From positions 248,001-312,000 of the forward strand of contig NZ_JAGHRE010000003.1 in the NCBI RefSeq assembly GCF_017743935.1: 64,000 bases of DNA, in the 5' to 3' direction. The notes beneath the pieces are model-generated. The model searched no databases and had not been told where the DNA came from. It saw only the letters and a program-made list of their open reading frames with translations. Below, piece by piece: positions 28,517 to 36,788 of this stretch. Each line of letters begins with the position of its first letter. Position 1 is the first letter of the stretch. Position numbers and translations under genes: made by a program. Source of the stretch: Tropicibacter sp. R16_0 (GTDB lineage Bacteria; Pseudomonadota; Alphaproteobacteria; Rhodobacterales; Rhodobacteraceae).

Positions 28517-28972
28517 ATGCTCAACCGACGCACCATCCTTGCATGCGCCATCAGCGCGCTGACTTTATCTGCCCCGGCGGTTCACGCCGAGCAGATTCAG
28601 ATTTTCTATGCAGATGATGGCGCGGCGATCGACGGCTATGATACCGTTTCCTATTTCATGGGCGATGCGCCTGTGCGCGGGAACCCCGAGATTGCCGTGA
28701 TGTGGAAAGGGGCGGTCTGGTATTTCTCCAGCCACGAAAACCGCGAAGCGTTCGAGGCCAACCCCTATGCCTATGCCCCGCAGTTCGGGGGTTACTGTGC
28801 CTATGCAGTATCTCGCGGCTATACGGTCGGTACCGATCCCATGGTTTGGAAGATCGTGGACGACAAGCTGTACCTTGTTCACTCATCCTCTATCGAAGAG
28901 ATGTGGGAACGGGATGTGCAGGGCAATATCGAAATGGCCGAAGATCATTGGCCTCAGGTCCTGCGCAACTGA
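28517..28972 (+). CDS. Exported YHS-domain protein
   Basis: 151 residues from ATG 28517. The N-terminus MLNRRTILACAISALTLSAPAVHA is a signal peptide ending in an A-x-A cleavage site; the Arg pair before the hydrophobic stretch makes Tat export possible. The mature part has a YHS-like domain: IDGYDTVSYFMGDAPVRGNPEIAVMWKGAVWYFSSHENREAFEANPYAYAPQFGGYCAYAV, where Tyr-His-Ser-type residues and the Cys often bind metal in relatives. An ATG at 28499 is an alternative. No strong ribosome site is visible for either start. Function unknown. Confidence 0.82.
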   Translation: MLNRRTILACAISALTLSAPAVHAEQIQIFYADDGAAIDGYDTVSYFMGDAPVRGNPEIAVMWKGAVWYFSSHENREAFEANPYAYAPQFGGYCAYAVSRGYTVGTDPMVWKIVDDKLYLVHSSSIEEMWERDVQGNIEMAEDHWPQVLRN

Positions 28973-29144
28973 TCGAATCAGATTTTTCCAGTGCGAATCA
29001 CCCTAGAGCGCGTGGGCGCCTAAGGGGTGTTCTTGTTTTTCTTGTGTGGTTTAGCTGAATTTCGCCGAGTTTCTGGAAAATTTCAGAAAAATCCCAGTGT
29101 CATCAAAAAAATTGACCTCGACCCCTTTTTTTATCCCGATGCGG

Positions 29145-29247
29145 GCTTAAATGACACAGTGACCGCGGAACGGAACTGCCGCGGGTCATTTCACTGTCCC
29201 TCGTTCCATACCTCGCGCCCATGGCATCGTTCCATGGGCGCTTTTTT
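29145..29247 (+). ncRNA. Candidate structured small RNA
   Basis: In the gap between the YHS gene and the CoA-binding gene, CAGTGA/TCACTG and CCGCGG/CCGCGG form a stem of two stacked helices. The stem is followed by a strong intrinsic terminator at 29215-29247. A TTGACC at about 29111 with TATCCC about 17 bases on could be the promoter. No reading frame fits. No Rfam family is recognised, so this is a prediction from structure only. Confidence 0.5.
29215..29247 (+). terminator. Strong Rho-independent terminator
   Basis: GCGCCCATGG and CCATGGGCGC form a perfect 10-bp stem with a 7-base loop, followed by six T. It lies 243 bases after the YHS gene stop and 29 bases before the next start. It therefore either ends a long 3' UTR or, more likely, a separate small RNA. 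Confidence 0.9.
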
Positions 29248-29276
29248 CTTTCCGGCGACATGGCTAGGGTGCGGTC

Positions 29277-29750
29277 ATGACCAGCTATTCCGACGAACAT
29301 CTCACCACGATTCTGAAACGCGCCAAGGTTATCGCCGTGGTGGGTGTTTCCATGAACCCGGTTCGACCCAGCTATTATGTGGCGCGCTATCTGGGGCTCA
29401 AGGGATATACCGTAATCCCGGTCAATCCCGGCCATGCGGGCAAGGTTCTGTTTGGTCAGACGGTGCGCGCCGGACTGGGCGAGATTTCCGAACCTGTGGA
29501 TATGGTGGACATCTTTCGCCGGTCCGAGGCGGTGCCGCCGATTGTGGATGAGGCACTGGAGCTGTTTCCCAAGCTCAAGACAATCTGGATGCAGATCGGT
29601 GTGGAACATGCCGAAGCCGCTGCCAAGGCCGAAGGGCAGGGGGTGGACGTGATCCAGAATCGCTGCCCCAAGATCGAGTATCAGCGCCTGTTCGGAGAGC
29701 TGCGCATGGGCGGTTTTGCAACCGGCATCATCTCGTCAAAGTTGGGGTAG
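29277..29750 (+). CDS. CoA-binding domain protein (YccU-like)
   Basis: 157 residues. A Rossmann fold related to the succinyl-CoA synthetase alpha N-terminus is seen: AKVIAVVGVSMNPVRPSYYVARYLGLKGYTVIPVNPGHAGKVLFGQTVRAGLGEISEPVDMVDIFRR, then LKTIWMQIGVEHAEAAAKAEGQGVDVIQNRCPKIEYQRL. Stand-alone members of this family bind CoA, but their role is not established. It begins shortly after a strong terminator, so it has its own promoter between 29248 and 29277 or is read through. Its end overlaps the convergent lipoprotein gene by 15 bases. Confidence 0.9.
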   Translation: MTSYSDEHLTTILKRAKVIAVVGVSMNPVRPSYYVARYLGLKGYTVIPVNPGHAGKVLFGQTVRAGLGEISEPVDMVDIFRRSEAVPPIVDEALELFPKLKTIWMQIGVEHAEAAAKAEGQGVDVIQNRCPKIEYQRLFGELRMGGFATGIISSKLG

Positions 29751-30320
29751 AAGTCCCGCCGCCCGAGCTGCTGCGAATTCTTCGGGATGCAGCTCTTCCA
29801 GAACCTCCATCCGGGGGCGCCAGTTGTAGCGGGTGTCGTCCCGGGTTGGTGACCAGAACAGATCGCCGCCATTCCGCCACGGGTCCAGAATCACACCAGC
29901 GTACATGTCATCCCCGCGACGGCTGATGACAGCGGTGCTGTGGTCGATGTTGAACGGCGTTTTCGGCAGGGCGATCGCGCGGTGCATCTGCAGCGTCTTG
30001 AACCCTTCCTGGTTCAGGCGACGTTGCATGTCTTCGGCATAGTGAACACACAGGCCGCGTTCTTTGTCGCCTTCGTTGACGCGCACGTTGTGAATGATGG
30101 GCGAGGTGGTCACGCCATATTCGGTGGCCAGTTGCTTGGAATAGGAAAAGGCGATCTGGGCAGCGCGGGTGGCCTCTGCGGGATCTACTTCGGGGCCGAG
30201 CGCGGTCAGGGTCTGCGCCAGTTTGGTCACATCGTTTTGGGTGTAGCTGGGCGGGGTCGCGGAACAGCCGCTCAGGATAAGCCCGGCACAACACGCGAGA
30301 ACGGCAAACAAGGTCTTCAT
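29736..30320 (-). CDS. Conserved lipoprotein of unknown function
   Basis: 194 residues. The signal peptide ends in a lipobox (LILSGC, Cys at about residue 19), so it is a predicted lipid-anchored envelope protein. The mature part has ERGLCVHYAEDMQRRLNQEGFKTLQMHRAIALPKTPFNIDHSTAVISRRGDDMYAGVILDPWRNGGDLFW. The spaced Cys, His and Asp residues there recall a transglutaminase-like Cys-His-Asp arrangement, but I would not assign catalysis. It is transcribed toward the CoA-binding gene. Confidence 0.75.
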   Translation of the reverse strand: MKTLFAVLACCAGLILSGCSATPPSYTQNDVTKLAQTLTALGPEVDPAEATRAAQIAFSYSKQLATEYGVTTSPIIHNVRVNEGDKERGLCVHYAEDMQRRLNQEGFKTLQMHRAIALPKTPFNIDHSTAVISRRGDDMYAGVILDPWRNGGDLFWSPTRDDTRYNWRPRMEVLEELHPEEFAAARAAGLLPQL

Positions 30321-30396
30321 GTCAAAACGGTCCCGCAGTTGACTTTATACTCTGGCAAAAGGTTAACAAACTTCGCAGCGGCCTGAGAACCCCTGA

Positions 30397-30711
30397 TTAG
30401 GTATCGCGCGCAGCCTTTTCCGCAATTCCGCTGATGCCTTGGCGCCGGGCCAGTTCGTTCAGCACGTCGTCCAGCGGAATGTCGCGCGCGGCCAGCATCA
30501 CCAGCAAGTGATAGAGCACATCCGCCGCCTCATAGGTCAGGTTCTCACGGTCATCCTTGGCCGCGGCAATGATCGCCTCGATCGCTTCTTCGCCGAACTT
30601 CTCGGCGCATTTTTCAGGGCCTTTGGCAAGCAGTTTGGCGGTCCAGCTGCTGTCAGGGTCCGCGCCCTTGCGATCTTCGATGATCGCAGCCAGGTCGTGC
30701 AGAATGCTCAT
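30397..30711 (-). CDS. hisE: Phosphoribosyl-ATP diphosphatase
   Basis: 104 residues. Hydrolyses phosphoribosyl-ATP to phosphoribosyl-AMP, second step of histidine synthesis. It is an all-alpha MazG-like fold with the metal-binding motifs [17 protein letters not shown] and [18 protein letters not shown]. It is separate from hisI, as is common in alphaproteobacteria; hisI is not in the window. The start overlaps the hisF stop by 4 bases, so hisF-hisE are translationally coupled. Confidence 0.97.
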   Translation of the reverse strand: MSILHDLAAIIEDRKGADPDSSWTAKLLAKGPEKCAEKFGEEAIEAIIAAAKDDRENLTYEAADVLYHLLVMLAARDIPLDDVLNELARRQGISGIAEKAARDT

Positions 30712-31469
30712 GTCAGCCTCATCGGGATACCGGCAGCGGCCATGTGTTCCTTGGCCTCTTGAATGGTGTAGTCGCCAAAGTGAAAGATCGAGGCCGCGAG
30801 CACCGCGCTTGCGCCGCCCTTGGTGACACCCTCGACCAGGTGATCCAGGTTGCCGACCCCGCCGCTGGCAATCACCGGCACATCCACCGCGTCGCTGATC
30901 GCGCGGGTCAGGGGCAGGTTGAAGCCCGCTTTGGTGCCATCGCGATCCATCGAGGTCAGCAGGATCTCACCCGCGCCCTTGGCGACGACGGTCTTGGCAA
31001 ATTCCACCGCGTCGATGCCGGTCTCTTTGCGCCCGCCGTGGGTAAAGATCTCCCACTTGCCCGGACTTACCGTCTTGGCGTCGATTGCAACAACGATGCA
31101 CTGGCTGCCAAACTGATCCGCGGCCTCGGCCACGACATCCGGGCGGGCCACGGCGGCCGAGTTGAAACTGACCTTGTCCGCACCCGCCAGCAGCAGGTCG
31201 CGCACGTCCTCCTTGGTGCGCACACCACCTCCGACTGTCAGCGGGATATAGCACTGTTCGGCGGTGCGTTGGACCACGTCAAACATGGTGCCGCGGTTTT
31301 CATGGGTTGCGTGAATGTCCAGGAAACACAGCTCATCGGCGCCGGCCGCATCATAGGCCTTGGCCGATTCCACCGGATCGCCGGCATCGCGCAGGCCAAC
31401 AAAGTTCACGCCCTTGACCACACGGCCGTCGGCGACATCAAGGCAGGGGATGATACGGGTCTTGAGCAT
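30708..31469 (-). CDS. hisF: Imidazole glycerol phosphate synthase cyclase subunit
   Basis: 253 residues, a (beta/alpha)8 barrel that joins PRFAR with ammonia supplied by HisH to give IGP and AICAR. Key motifs: [34 protein letters not shown] with the catalytic Asp, [59 protein letters not shown] with the second catalytic Asp, and [16 protein letters not shown] 31469 has AAAGGA six bases upstream; ATG 31475 abuts that site and is rejected. Coupled to hisE. Confidence 0.98.
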   Translation of the reverse strand: MLKTRIIPCLDVADGRVVKGVNFVGLRDAGDPVESAKAYDAAGADELCFLDIHATHENRGTMFDVVQRTAEQCYIPLTVGGGVRTKEDVRDLLLAGADKVSFNSAAVARPDVVAEAADQFGSQCIVVAIDAKTVSPGKWEIFTHGGRKETGIDAVEFAKTVVAKGAGEILLTSMDRDGTKAGFNLPLTRAISDAVDVPVIASGGVGNLDHLVEGVTKGGASAVLAASIFHFGDYTIQEAKEHMAAAGIPMRLT

Positions 31470-31591
31470 GGGCATTCCTTTGGGTCGGGGCACGTCTAAC
31501 GGCAAACCCATGCCGATGCCAGAGTCGTGATTGGATGAAGCGCCGCAGGTGTGAAATCTGATGCACGAATTCAATCAAAGGAGGTTTGAAA

Positions 31592-32035
31592 ATGCGCGCT
31601 CTGATTTGGGCAGGACTTCTGGCAATCACAGGTGGGGCAGCAATGGCTCAGGACATCATCAAGGTAAAGACGGACAAAACGGTGCAGGGCGCGATGGATG
31701 CGCTGGAAACCGTGGTTGGCAACGCAGGCGCGACCGTCTTTGCGCGCGTGGACCACGCAGCAGGGGCGGGGAAAGTGGATCTGGAGTTGGCCGACAGCCA
31801 GCTGCTGGTTTTTGGCAACCCCAAACTGGGCACGCCTGCGATGCAGGTCGATCCGCTGGCCGGGCTGTTCCTGCCGCTCAAGGTGCTGGCCTACCAGGAT
31901 GCGGACGGGCAGGTCTGGTTGGCCTATGAAGACCCCAAGCATACGATGAGCGATCTCGATGGCGTTAGCGACGCGCCGGTGATCGAAAAGATGCAAGGGG
32001 CGCTAAAAAAACTGACAACGGCTGCCTCGCAATAA
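31592..32035 (+). CDS. Exported DUF302 domain protein
   Basis: 147 residues from ATG 31592, behind an excellent AAGGAGG. The signal peptide MRALIWAGLLAITGGAAMAQ ends in AMA. The mature part matches DUF302: VQGAMDALETVVGNAGATVFARVDHAAGAGKVDLELADSQLLVFGNPKLGTPAMQVDPLAGLFLPLKVLAYQDADGQVWLAYEDP. Proteins of this family are periplasmic and of unknown function. It is read opposite to the his genes around it. Confidence 0.88.
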   Translation: MRALIWAGLLAITGGAAMAQDIIKVKTDKTVQGAMDALETVVGNAGATVFARVDHAAGAGKVDLELADSQLLVFGNPKLGTPAMQVDPLAGLFLPLKVLAYQDADGQVWLAYEDPKHTMSDLDGVSDAPVIEKMQGALKKLTTAASQ

Positions 32036-32101
32036 CCTCACGGCCCGAGATTCGGGCAAATCCTCTCTTCGTGCTAAGCTGAGCGCGAAGGGAGGACCCC
32101 C

Positions 32102-32473
32102 ATGCTGAAACAGATGACATTGGCCCTGACACTCTTCGCTGCGCCCCTGCAGGCAGGCGAGATGATGAGCGCGCAGGATCTGATGCAGACGATCCCCGGC
32201 GCGACCCTGTCGGGGATTTCGAATGAGGATTACACCACACGCTGGGTCCAGACCTATGGCCCCGGAGAGACATCCGGGACAGGAGAGGGCACCTTTGGCG
32301 AGCGTGCCTATACCAGTTCCTGGTCCATCCGGCAGGACCTGTGGTGCGAAAGCTGGAGCAACCGGTCCGAATGCTGGCGCATCGAACGCGTTAACGAGAC
32401 CACGTTGCAACCCTATGTCGGGCAGCAGAAACTGCCCAACGTCTGGACCATCGTCGAGCCCGCTGGCGGTTAG
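32102..32473 (+). CDS. Small exported protein, unknown
   Basis: 123 residues behind a GGGAGG ribosome site. The signal peptide is [19 protein letters not shown]. The mature part is Trp/Ser-rich ([63 protein letters not shown]), with one cysteine pair that could form a disulfide. The repeated Gly-Glu segments resemble a small beta-barrel. No family recognised. It ends 4 bases inside the convergent hisA gene. Confidence 0.7.
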   Translation: MLKQMTLALTLFAAPLQAGEMMSAQDLMQTIPGATLSGISNEDYTTRWVQTYGPGETSGTGEGTFGERAYTSSWSIRQDLWCESWSNRSECWRIERVNETTLQPYVGQQKLPNVWTIVEPAGG

Positions 32474-33192
32474 CCCTTGAGGGTCGCCAGGGCTTCTTTC
32501 AGGTCCAGCGCACCATCATAAAGCGCGCGGCCCGAGATAGCGCCGTTCAGCTCAACGCCACAATCGCGCAAGGCGATGAGATCGGACAGTGAACTGACGC
32601 CGCCGCTGGCGATCACCGGGATCGAAACGGCGCGGGCCAGATCGGCGGTGGCCTCGATATTGGGGCCTTGCATCGCACCATCGCGGTTGATGTCGGTGTA
32701 GATGATGGCGGCCACGCCCGCGTCCTCGAACGACTTTGCCAGTTCCGTGACCTGCACGTCGGTCTCTTCGGCCCAGCCTTTGGTTGCGACCATGCCATTG
32801 CGGGCGTCGATGCCAACGGCAACTTTACCCGGAAACTCACGCGCGGCCTCGCGCACCAGATCGGGGTTTTCGACCGCCACGGTGCCCAGGATCACACGGG
32901 CCAGCCCCTTTTCGATCCAGGTTGCGATGGTGGCCATGTCGCGGATGCCGCCACCCAGCTGGGCGGGCACATCGCAAGAAGCCAGGATCGCCTCAACCGG
33001 GGCCGCATTCACGGGCTCACCTGCAAAGGCGCCGTTCAGGTCCACAAGATGCAGCCATTCGCAGCCCGCGTCCACAAAAGCGCGCGCTTGCGCCGCGGGA
33101 TCGTCGTTGAACACGGTCGCCTTTTCCATTTCGCCGCGCAGCAGGCGCACGGCCTGGCCGTCCTTGAGGTCGATGGCAGGGTAGAGGATCAT
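32470..33192 (-). CDS. hisA: ProFAR isomerase
   Basis: 240 residues, a (beta/alpha)8 barrel. It isomerises ProFAR to PRFAR by an Amadori rearrangement, fourth step of histidine synthesis. Motifs: [32 protein letters not shown] with the catalytic Asp, [53 protein letters not shown] with the second Asp, and [13 protein letters not shown]. The ATG at 33192 is the start used by homologues; a longer frame to 33255 adds an unrelated leader. Confidence 0.98.
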   Translation of the reverse strand: MILYPAIDLKDGQAVRLLRGEMEKATVFNDDPAAQARAFVDAGCEWLHLVDLNGAFAGEPVNAAPVEAILASCDVPAQLGGGIRDMATIATWIEKGLARVILGTVAVENPDLVREAAREFPGKVAVGIDARNGMVATKGWAEETDVQVTELAKSFEDAGVAAIIYTDINRDGAMQGPNIEATADLARAVSIPVIASGGVSSLSDLIALRDCGVELNGAISGRALYDGALDLKEALATLKG

Positions 33193-33328
33193 GAGAGGGC
33201 AGCCTTTCGCATCACGTTTGGCGGCGATATGGCATGAGACCGCCCAGGGATGCAACGCGACCCAAAGTCAACCTTGCCAGACGCAGGGCAGGCGCGCCAC
33301 AGTCAGACAAAACAGGGAGAAACGTATC

Positions 33329-33727
33329 ATGAAGAAACTGATCTTGAGCACGGCTTTTGGGTTGGGGCTGGCTGGTATGGCCGCCGCCGATCCGGTGGCT
33401 GGCATCTGGAAAACTGCCGAGGGCGAAGAGGGTGGTTACCTGCACGTCGGAATCGCGCCCTGTGGCAGCGCCATCTGCGGCACCATCAACACTGCCTTTG
33501 ACGCGAACGGCAACATGTCCCCCGATTACGAGCATCTGGGCAAACAGCTGATCTGGGACATGACCGCCGACGGTGGCGGCTCGTATTCCGGTGGCAAGAT
33601 CTGGGCCCCGGATGCGGACAAGACCTATAACTCAAAAATGTCGCTCAGCGGCAATACGCTGACCGTCAAAGGCTGTGTTGCCGGTGGTTTGATCTGCCGC
33701 GGTCAGGATTGGAAGCGGGTGAAGTGA
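33329..33727 (+). CDS. Exported DUF2147 domain protein
   Basis: 132 residues from ATG 33329 behind AGGGAGA. The signal peptide MKKLILSTAFGLGLAGMAAA is followed by a lipocalin-like DUF2147 domain: DPVAGIWKTAEGEEGGYLHVGIAPCGSAICGTINTAFDANG and GGGSYSGGKIWAPDADKTYNSKMSLSGNTLTVKGCVAGGLICRGQDWKRV. The PCGSAICG and KGCVAGGLICRGQDW blocks hold four cysteines typical of the family. Periplasmic; function not established. Confidence 0.9.
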   Translation: MKKLILSTAFGLGLAGMAAADPVAGIWKTAEGEEGGYLHVGIAPCGSAICGTINTAFDANGNMSPDYEHLGKQLIWDMTADGGGSYSGGKIWAPDADKTYNSKMSLSGNTLTVKGCVAGGLICRGQDWKRVK

Positions 33728-33731
33728 CGCT

Positions 33732-34436
33732 TCACCCCTCCACCGGCGGGGCCAAATCCTCCCAGTGGATCCCATAAATCAGCGCGTCACCCGTAACCTC
33801 GACCTCGTCGCTTTTTTCCAGGGTGGCGCCGATCTCGCCCAGTTCGGCAATCGCGGCGGCCCGAACCTCGGCGCTCAGGCTGGTGTCGAACGTGACCTTG
33901 AAGCTGACATTGGCGGTCAGGATTTTCTGGATCTGATAGGCGTTTTGCTTGCGGATGTTCTTTTGCAGGGTTGCCTGGCAGTGGGGGCCAAGTCCTGCCC
34001 TGATACGCGCCAGATCGTCCAGAGCATAGGTCGACACCGTGGCGTCCCTGAGCGAGACCTTGACTGTCTTTGCCGCAGCGGCCGTTGCGCCCAGATTGAA
34101 CACCTGGCCCAAAGTCACTGGTGAGATCGAGAACGAGCCCGCCAATCGGCGTGACACCTGCTTTGATTCCGTCTCGCTGCGCAAAGGCGCGTCTTCATAC
34201 AAATCGGTCGAATACTTGGGATTGCACAGAAACCCGATAGAGGCGTCATCCGGCGCGCGGTCGCGCGGGTCATAGTTGACGCGGTGGACCAGACTGCCGG
34301 GTTGATAGAGTGTTGTGGGTGGGTTCAGCCGGATGAAGTTGTAGCCGTTGATAACATCCTCGATCCCTTCGGCATCAGGCTGGCATCCAGCAAGAAGGGC
34401 GGCAGAGGTGGCGGCAAAAATGGCTTTTTTGAACAT
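33732..34436 (-). CDS. Lipoprotein of unknown function
   Basis: 234 residues from ATG 34436 (AAGGA upstream). The signal peptide MFKKAIFAATSAALLAGC ends in a lipobox. The mature protein is largely beta/alpha mixed with a long polar middle (RLNPPTTLYQPGSLVHRVNYDPRDRAPDDASIGFLCNPKYS, NAYQIQKILTANVSFKVTFD). No conserved catalytic motif seen and no family recognised. Its gene lies between the his genes on their strand. Confidence 0.7.
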   Translation of the reverse strand: MFKKAIFAATSAALLAGCQPDAEGIEDVINGYNFIRLNPPTTLYQPGSLVHRVNYDPRDRAPDDASIGFLCNPKYSTDLYEDAPLRSETESKQVSRRLAGSFSISPVTLGQVFNLGATAAAAKTVKVSLRDATVSTYALDDLARIRAGLGPHCQATLQKNIRKQNAYQIQKILTANVSFKVTFDTSLSAEVRAAAIAELGEIGATLEKSDEVEVTGDALIYGIHWEDLAPPVEG

Positions 34437-34533
34437 GGCTTTGGTCCTTGGGCATTCCAATGCCCAAACATAGGCGCAGAATCAGCGCCGTCCAAAGTCT
34501 AAAGTTTGTGAGGCCGTGGGCTAAGTCCTTGAT

Positions 34534-35172
34534 CTAAGGCGCCCAGTTCAGGAAGTTCGCGATCAGCCGCAAGCCGGTCGCCTGGCTTTTCTCGGGGTGG
34601 AACTGCATGCCCACCATCGTATCTCGCCCGATAACGGCCGTCACATCACCCGCATAATCCACGTGCGCCAGGCGTTCCGCCGGGTTGGCAACACGGAAGT
34701 GGTAAGAGTGCACGAAATAGGTGTGATCGCCGGTCTCGATGCCGTCAAACACAGGGTGGGGGTGATCGATGACCAGATCATTCCACCCCATGTGCGGCAC
34801 TTTAAGCGATGCATCCGAAGGCTCGATCTTGACCACGTCGCCCCCGATCCATCCCAAACCATCGGTCTCGCGATATTCATGCCCCTTGGTGGCCATCAGT
34901 TGCATGCCCACGCAGATGCCCAGGAACGGACGGCCCTTGACCTCAACAGCCTCGACCATGGCGTCATAGATGCCCTTGTGGCCACGCAGTTCAGCTGCAC
35001 AGGCGGGAAAGGCACCGTCGCCGGGCAATACCAGCCGGTCGGCCCGCGCCACGACGTCGGCATCCGAGGTCACAACAACCTCACCCGCATCCGTCTCGCG
35101 CGCCATACGCTGAAATGCCTTTTCCGCCGAATGCAGGTTGCCCGATTCGTAGTCGATAATTGCGGTCAGCAT
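34534..35172 (-). CDS. hisH: Imidazole glycerol phosphate synthase glutaminase subunit
   Basis: 212 residues. Class I glutaminase that hands ammonia to HisF. Seen are AIIDYESGNLHSAEKAFQRM, LVLPGDGAFPACAAEL, the nucleophile Cys in FLGICVGMQLMATKG, VPHMGWNDLV, YFVHSYHF and the His-Glu pair in VGMQFHPEKSQATGLRLIANFL. ATG 35172 is chosen because homologues start MLTAIIDY and GGAG lies upstream. It is separated from hisA and hisF by several unrelated genes but kept on the same strand. Confidence 0.97.
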   Translation of the reverse strand: MLTAIIDYESGNLHSAEKAFQRMARETDAGEVVVTSDADVVARADRLVLPGDGAFPACAAELRGHKGIYDAMVEAVEVKGRPFLGICVGMQLMATKGHEYRETDGLGWIGGDVVKIEPSDASLKVPHMGWNDLVIDHPHPVFDGIETGDHTYFVHSYHFRVANPAERLAHVDYAGDVTAVIGRDTMVGMQFHPEKSQATGLRLIANFLNWAP

Positions 35173-35240
35173 GAACGAGCGCTCCGAGTGTTTAAAAGCT
35201 CGCACGCTGCCTAGCGCAATGGGTCACCGCTGCCAAGCCT

Positions 35241-35723
35241 TCAGCGAATGTGCAGCGCCTCTTGCATGATTTCAGGGCTCAGTGGCGTTCCATCCGCGGT
35301 TGCGGCGTGTTGGCGAAAGACCTTGTACCCCGGAGGGATTACGGTTCCGCGTACCGCTTCGTCCACGAAAATGAACTTGCTGTTTTCTTGCGAAAAGTCG
35401 AACCATCCGGGATCGTCAAAGGTTCCGGCATAAACCCCCATGCGATCGGGCCACCGTTCGAATGTTACATGGGTTTTCGTGCCGCAGCGGGCACAAAAAT
35501 GAATGTTCACAGCTTTGCCGCTGCCCTCGGAGATGTGGGGGTAAACCGTCGGTTCACCGTCTGTGACATCGATTTGTGTCAATTCAAACGCCGGAAGAAC
35601 CACCCCTTGTCCACCGCTTGCACGTTGGCAAAACCGGCAGAAACAGGCCGTTACCCAAAGTGGATCACCGGAGATCTGGTAGCGCAGCGCACCACACAAG
35701 CAGCCGCCTTTGTGAACATCCAT
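35241..35723 (-). CDS. GFA-family zinc protein (Gfa/CENP-V fold)
   Basis: 160 residues. The zinc-binding cysteines of the GFA/CENP-V family are seen in order: GGCLCGALRY, VTACFCRFCQRASG and FCARCGTKTH. The family was first defined by a glutathione-dependent formaldehyde-activating enzyme; most members, probably including this one, have no known activity. It sits between hisH and hisB on their strand, possibly co-transcribed. Confidence 0.9.
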   Translation of the reverse strand: MDVHKGGCLCGALRYQISGDPLWVTACFCRFCQRASGGQGVVLPAFELTQIDVTDGEPTVYPHISEGSGKAVNIHFCARCGTKTHVTFERWPDRMGVYAGTFDDPGWFDFSQENSKFIFVDEAVRGTVIPPGYKVFRQHAATADGTPLSPEIMQEALHIR

Positions 35724-35774
35724 TGCAATACCCTCCGCAGAAACGCCTGCCGAGAGCTTAACACGGAAATTGAC

Positions 35775-36362
35775 TTACAACGCGCCCTTGGTGGATGGGA
35801 TCGCATCCGCCTTGCGTGGGTCGGTTTCCACTGCGGTGCGCAGGGCGCGCGCCACGGCTTTGAACGCGGCCTCGGCGATGTGGTGGCTGTTGAACCCGTG
35901 CAACTGGTCGATGTGCAACGTGATGCCGCCATGCGTGCTAAACGCCTGAAAAAACTCGCGCACCAATTCGGTGTCAAACGCGCCGATTTTCTGTGTCGGC
36001 AGGTCCACGTTCCAGATCAGAAAGGGCCGGGCCGACAGATCCAGGGCACAGCGCACCTGGGCGTCATCCATCGGCAGGTGGCATTCGCCATAGCGGTTGA
36101 TGCCCTTCTTGTCGCCAAGGGCTGCGGTCAGCGCCTGACCCAGGGCAATCCCGGTATCTTCGACCGTGTGGTGGTCGTCGATGTGGTAATCGCCCTTGGC
36201 GCGGATCGTCATGTCGATCAGCGAATGGCGCGCCAACTGGTCCAGCATGTGATCAAAGAACCCGACGCCGGTCTGGTTGTCATAAGCTCCGGTGCCGTCG
36301 AGATTGATCTCGACCGAAATCTCGGTCTCGGCGGTCTGGCGGGTGATGGTGGCGCGGCGCAT
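35775..36362 (-). CDS. hisB: Imidazoleglycerol-phosphate dehydratase
   Basis: 195 residues, the monofunctional form. It dehydrates IGP to imidazole acetol phosphate using Mn2+. Duplicated metal-binding motifs are seen: [41 protein letters not shown] and later [35 protein letters not shown] at 36362 is the start, with AGGGA upstream. It is the first gene of the minus-strand his series (B-H-A-F-E); hisG, hisD, hisC and hisI are elsewhere. Confidence 0.97.
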   Translation of the reverse strand: MRRATITRQTAETEISVEINLDGTGAYDNQTGVGFFDHMLDQLARHSLIDMTIRAKGDYHIDDHHTVEDTGIALGQALTAALGDKKGINRYGECHLPMDDAQVRCALDLSARPFLIWNVDLPTQKIGAFDTELVREFFQAFSTHGGITLHIDQLHGFNSHHIAEAAFKAVARALRTAVETDPRKADAIPSTKGAL

Positions 36363-36544
36363 GGCGGTTGTTCCCTGATGATCACAGAGGCGCTTATAGG
36401 CAAAACAGGGCGCGCATTGCCACCCCGCACGCACGACCTGCGACACAAGTGTTGCGCAAAACACCGCGATAGCAGGGGATTGCGCCTGCCTGCACCGCAT
36501 GGCAGCTTGGCGGCAGATCAATTCCCCCGAAAAAGGGCGCCCAA

Positions 36545-36784
36545 ATGGCCACTTGTGTCTTTATCCAGATCCGCTGCAAACCCGGCTCGACCTACAAGGT
36601 GGCCGAGGATATCGCGCTGCGCGAAATCCACTCCGAGCTTTATTCGACCAGTGGTGAATACGACCTGCTGCTAAAGCTCTACATCCCCGAGGATCAGGAC
36701 GTGGGCCATTACATCAACGAACACCTGCTGGTGATCCCAAACATCGAACGGTCGCTGACCACGATGACATTCAAGGCATTCTGA
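36545..36784 (+). CDS. Stand-alone RAM/AsnC ligand-binding domain protein
   Basis: 79 residues that correspond only to the C-terminal effector domain of Lrp/AsnC regulators: [78 protein letters not shown]. There is no HTH, so it cannot bind DNA in the usual way. Known stand-alone RAM proteins form rings that bind amino acids and may modulate full-length Lrp partners. It is divergent from hisB. A link to histidine or other amino acid sensing is speculative. Confidence 0.88.
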   Translation: MATCVFIQIRCKPGSTYKVAEDIALREIHSELYSTSGEYDLLLKLYIPEDQDVGHYINEHLLVIPNIERSLTTMTFKAF

Positions 36785-36788
36785 GGGT

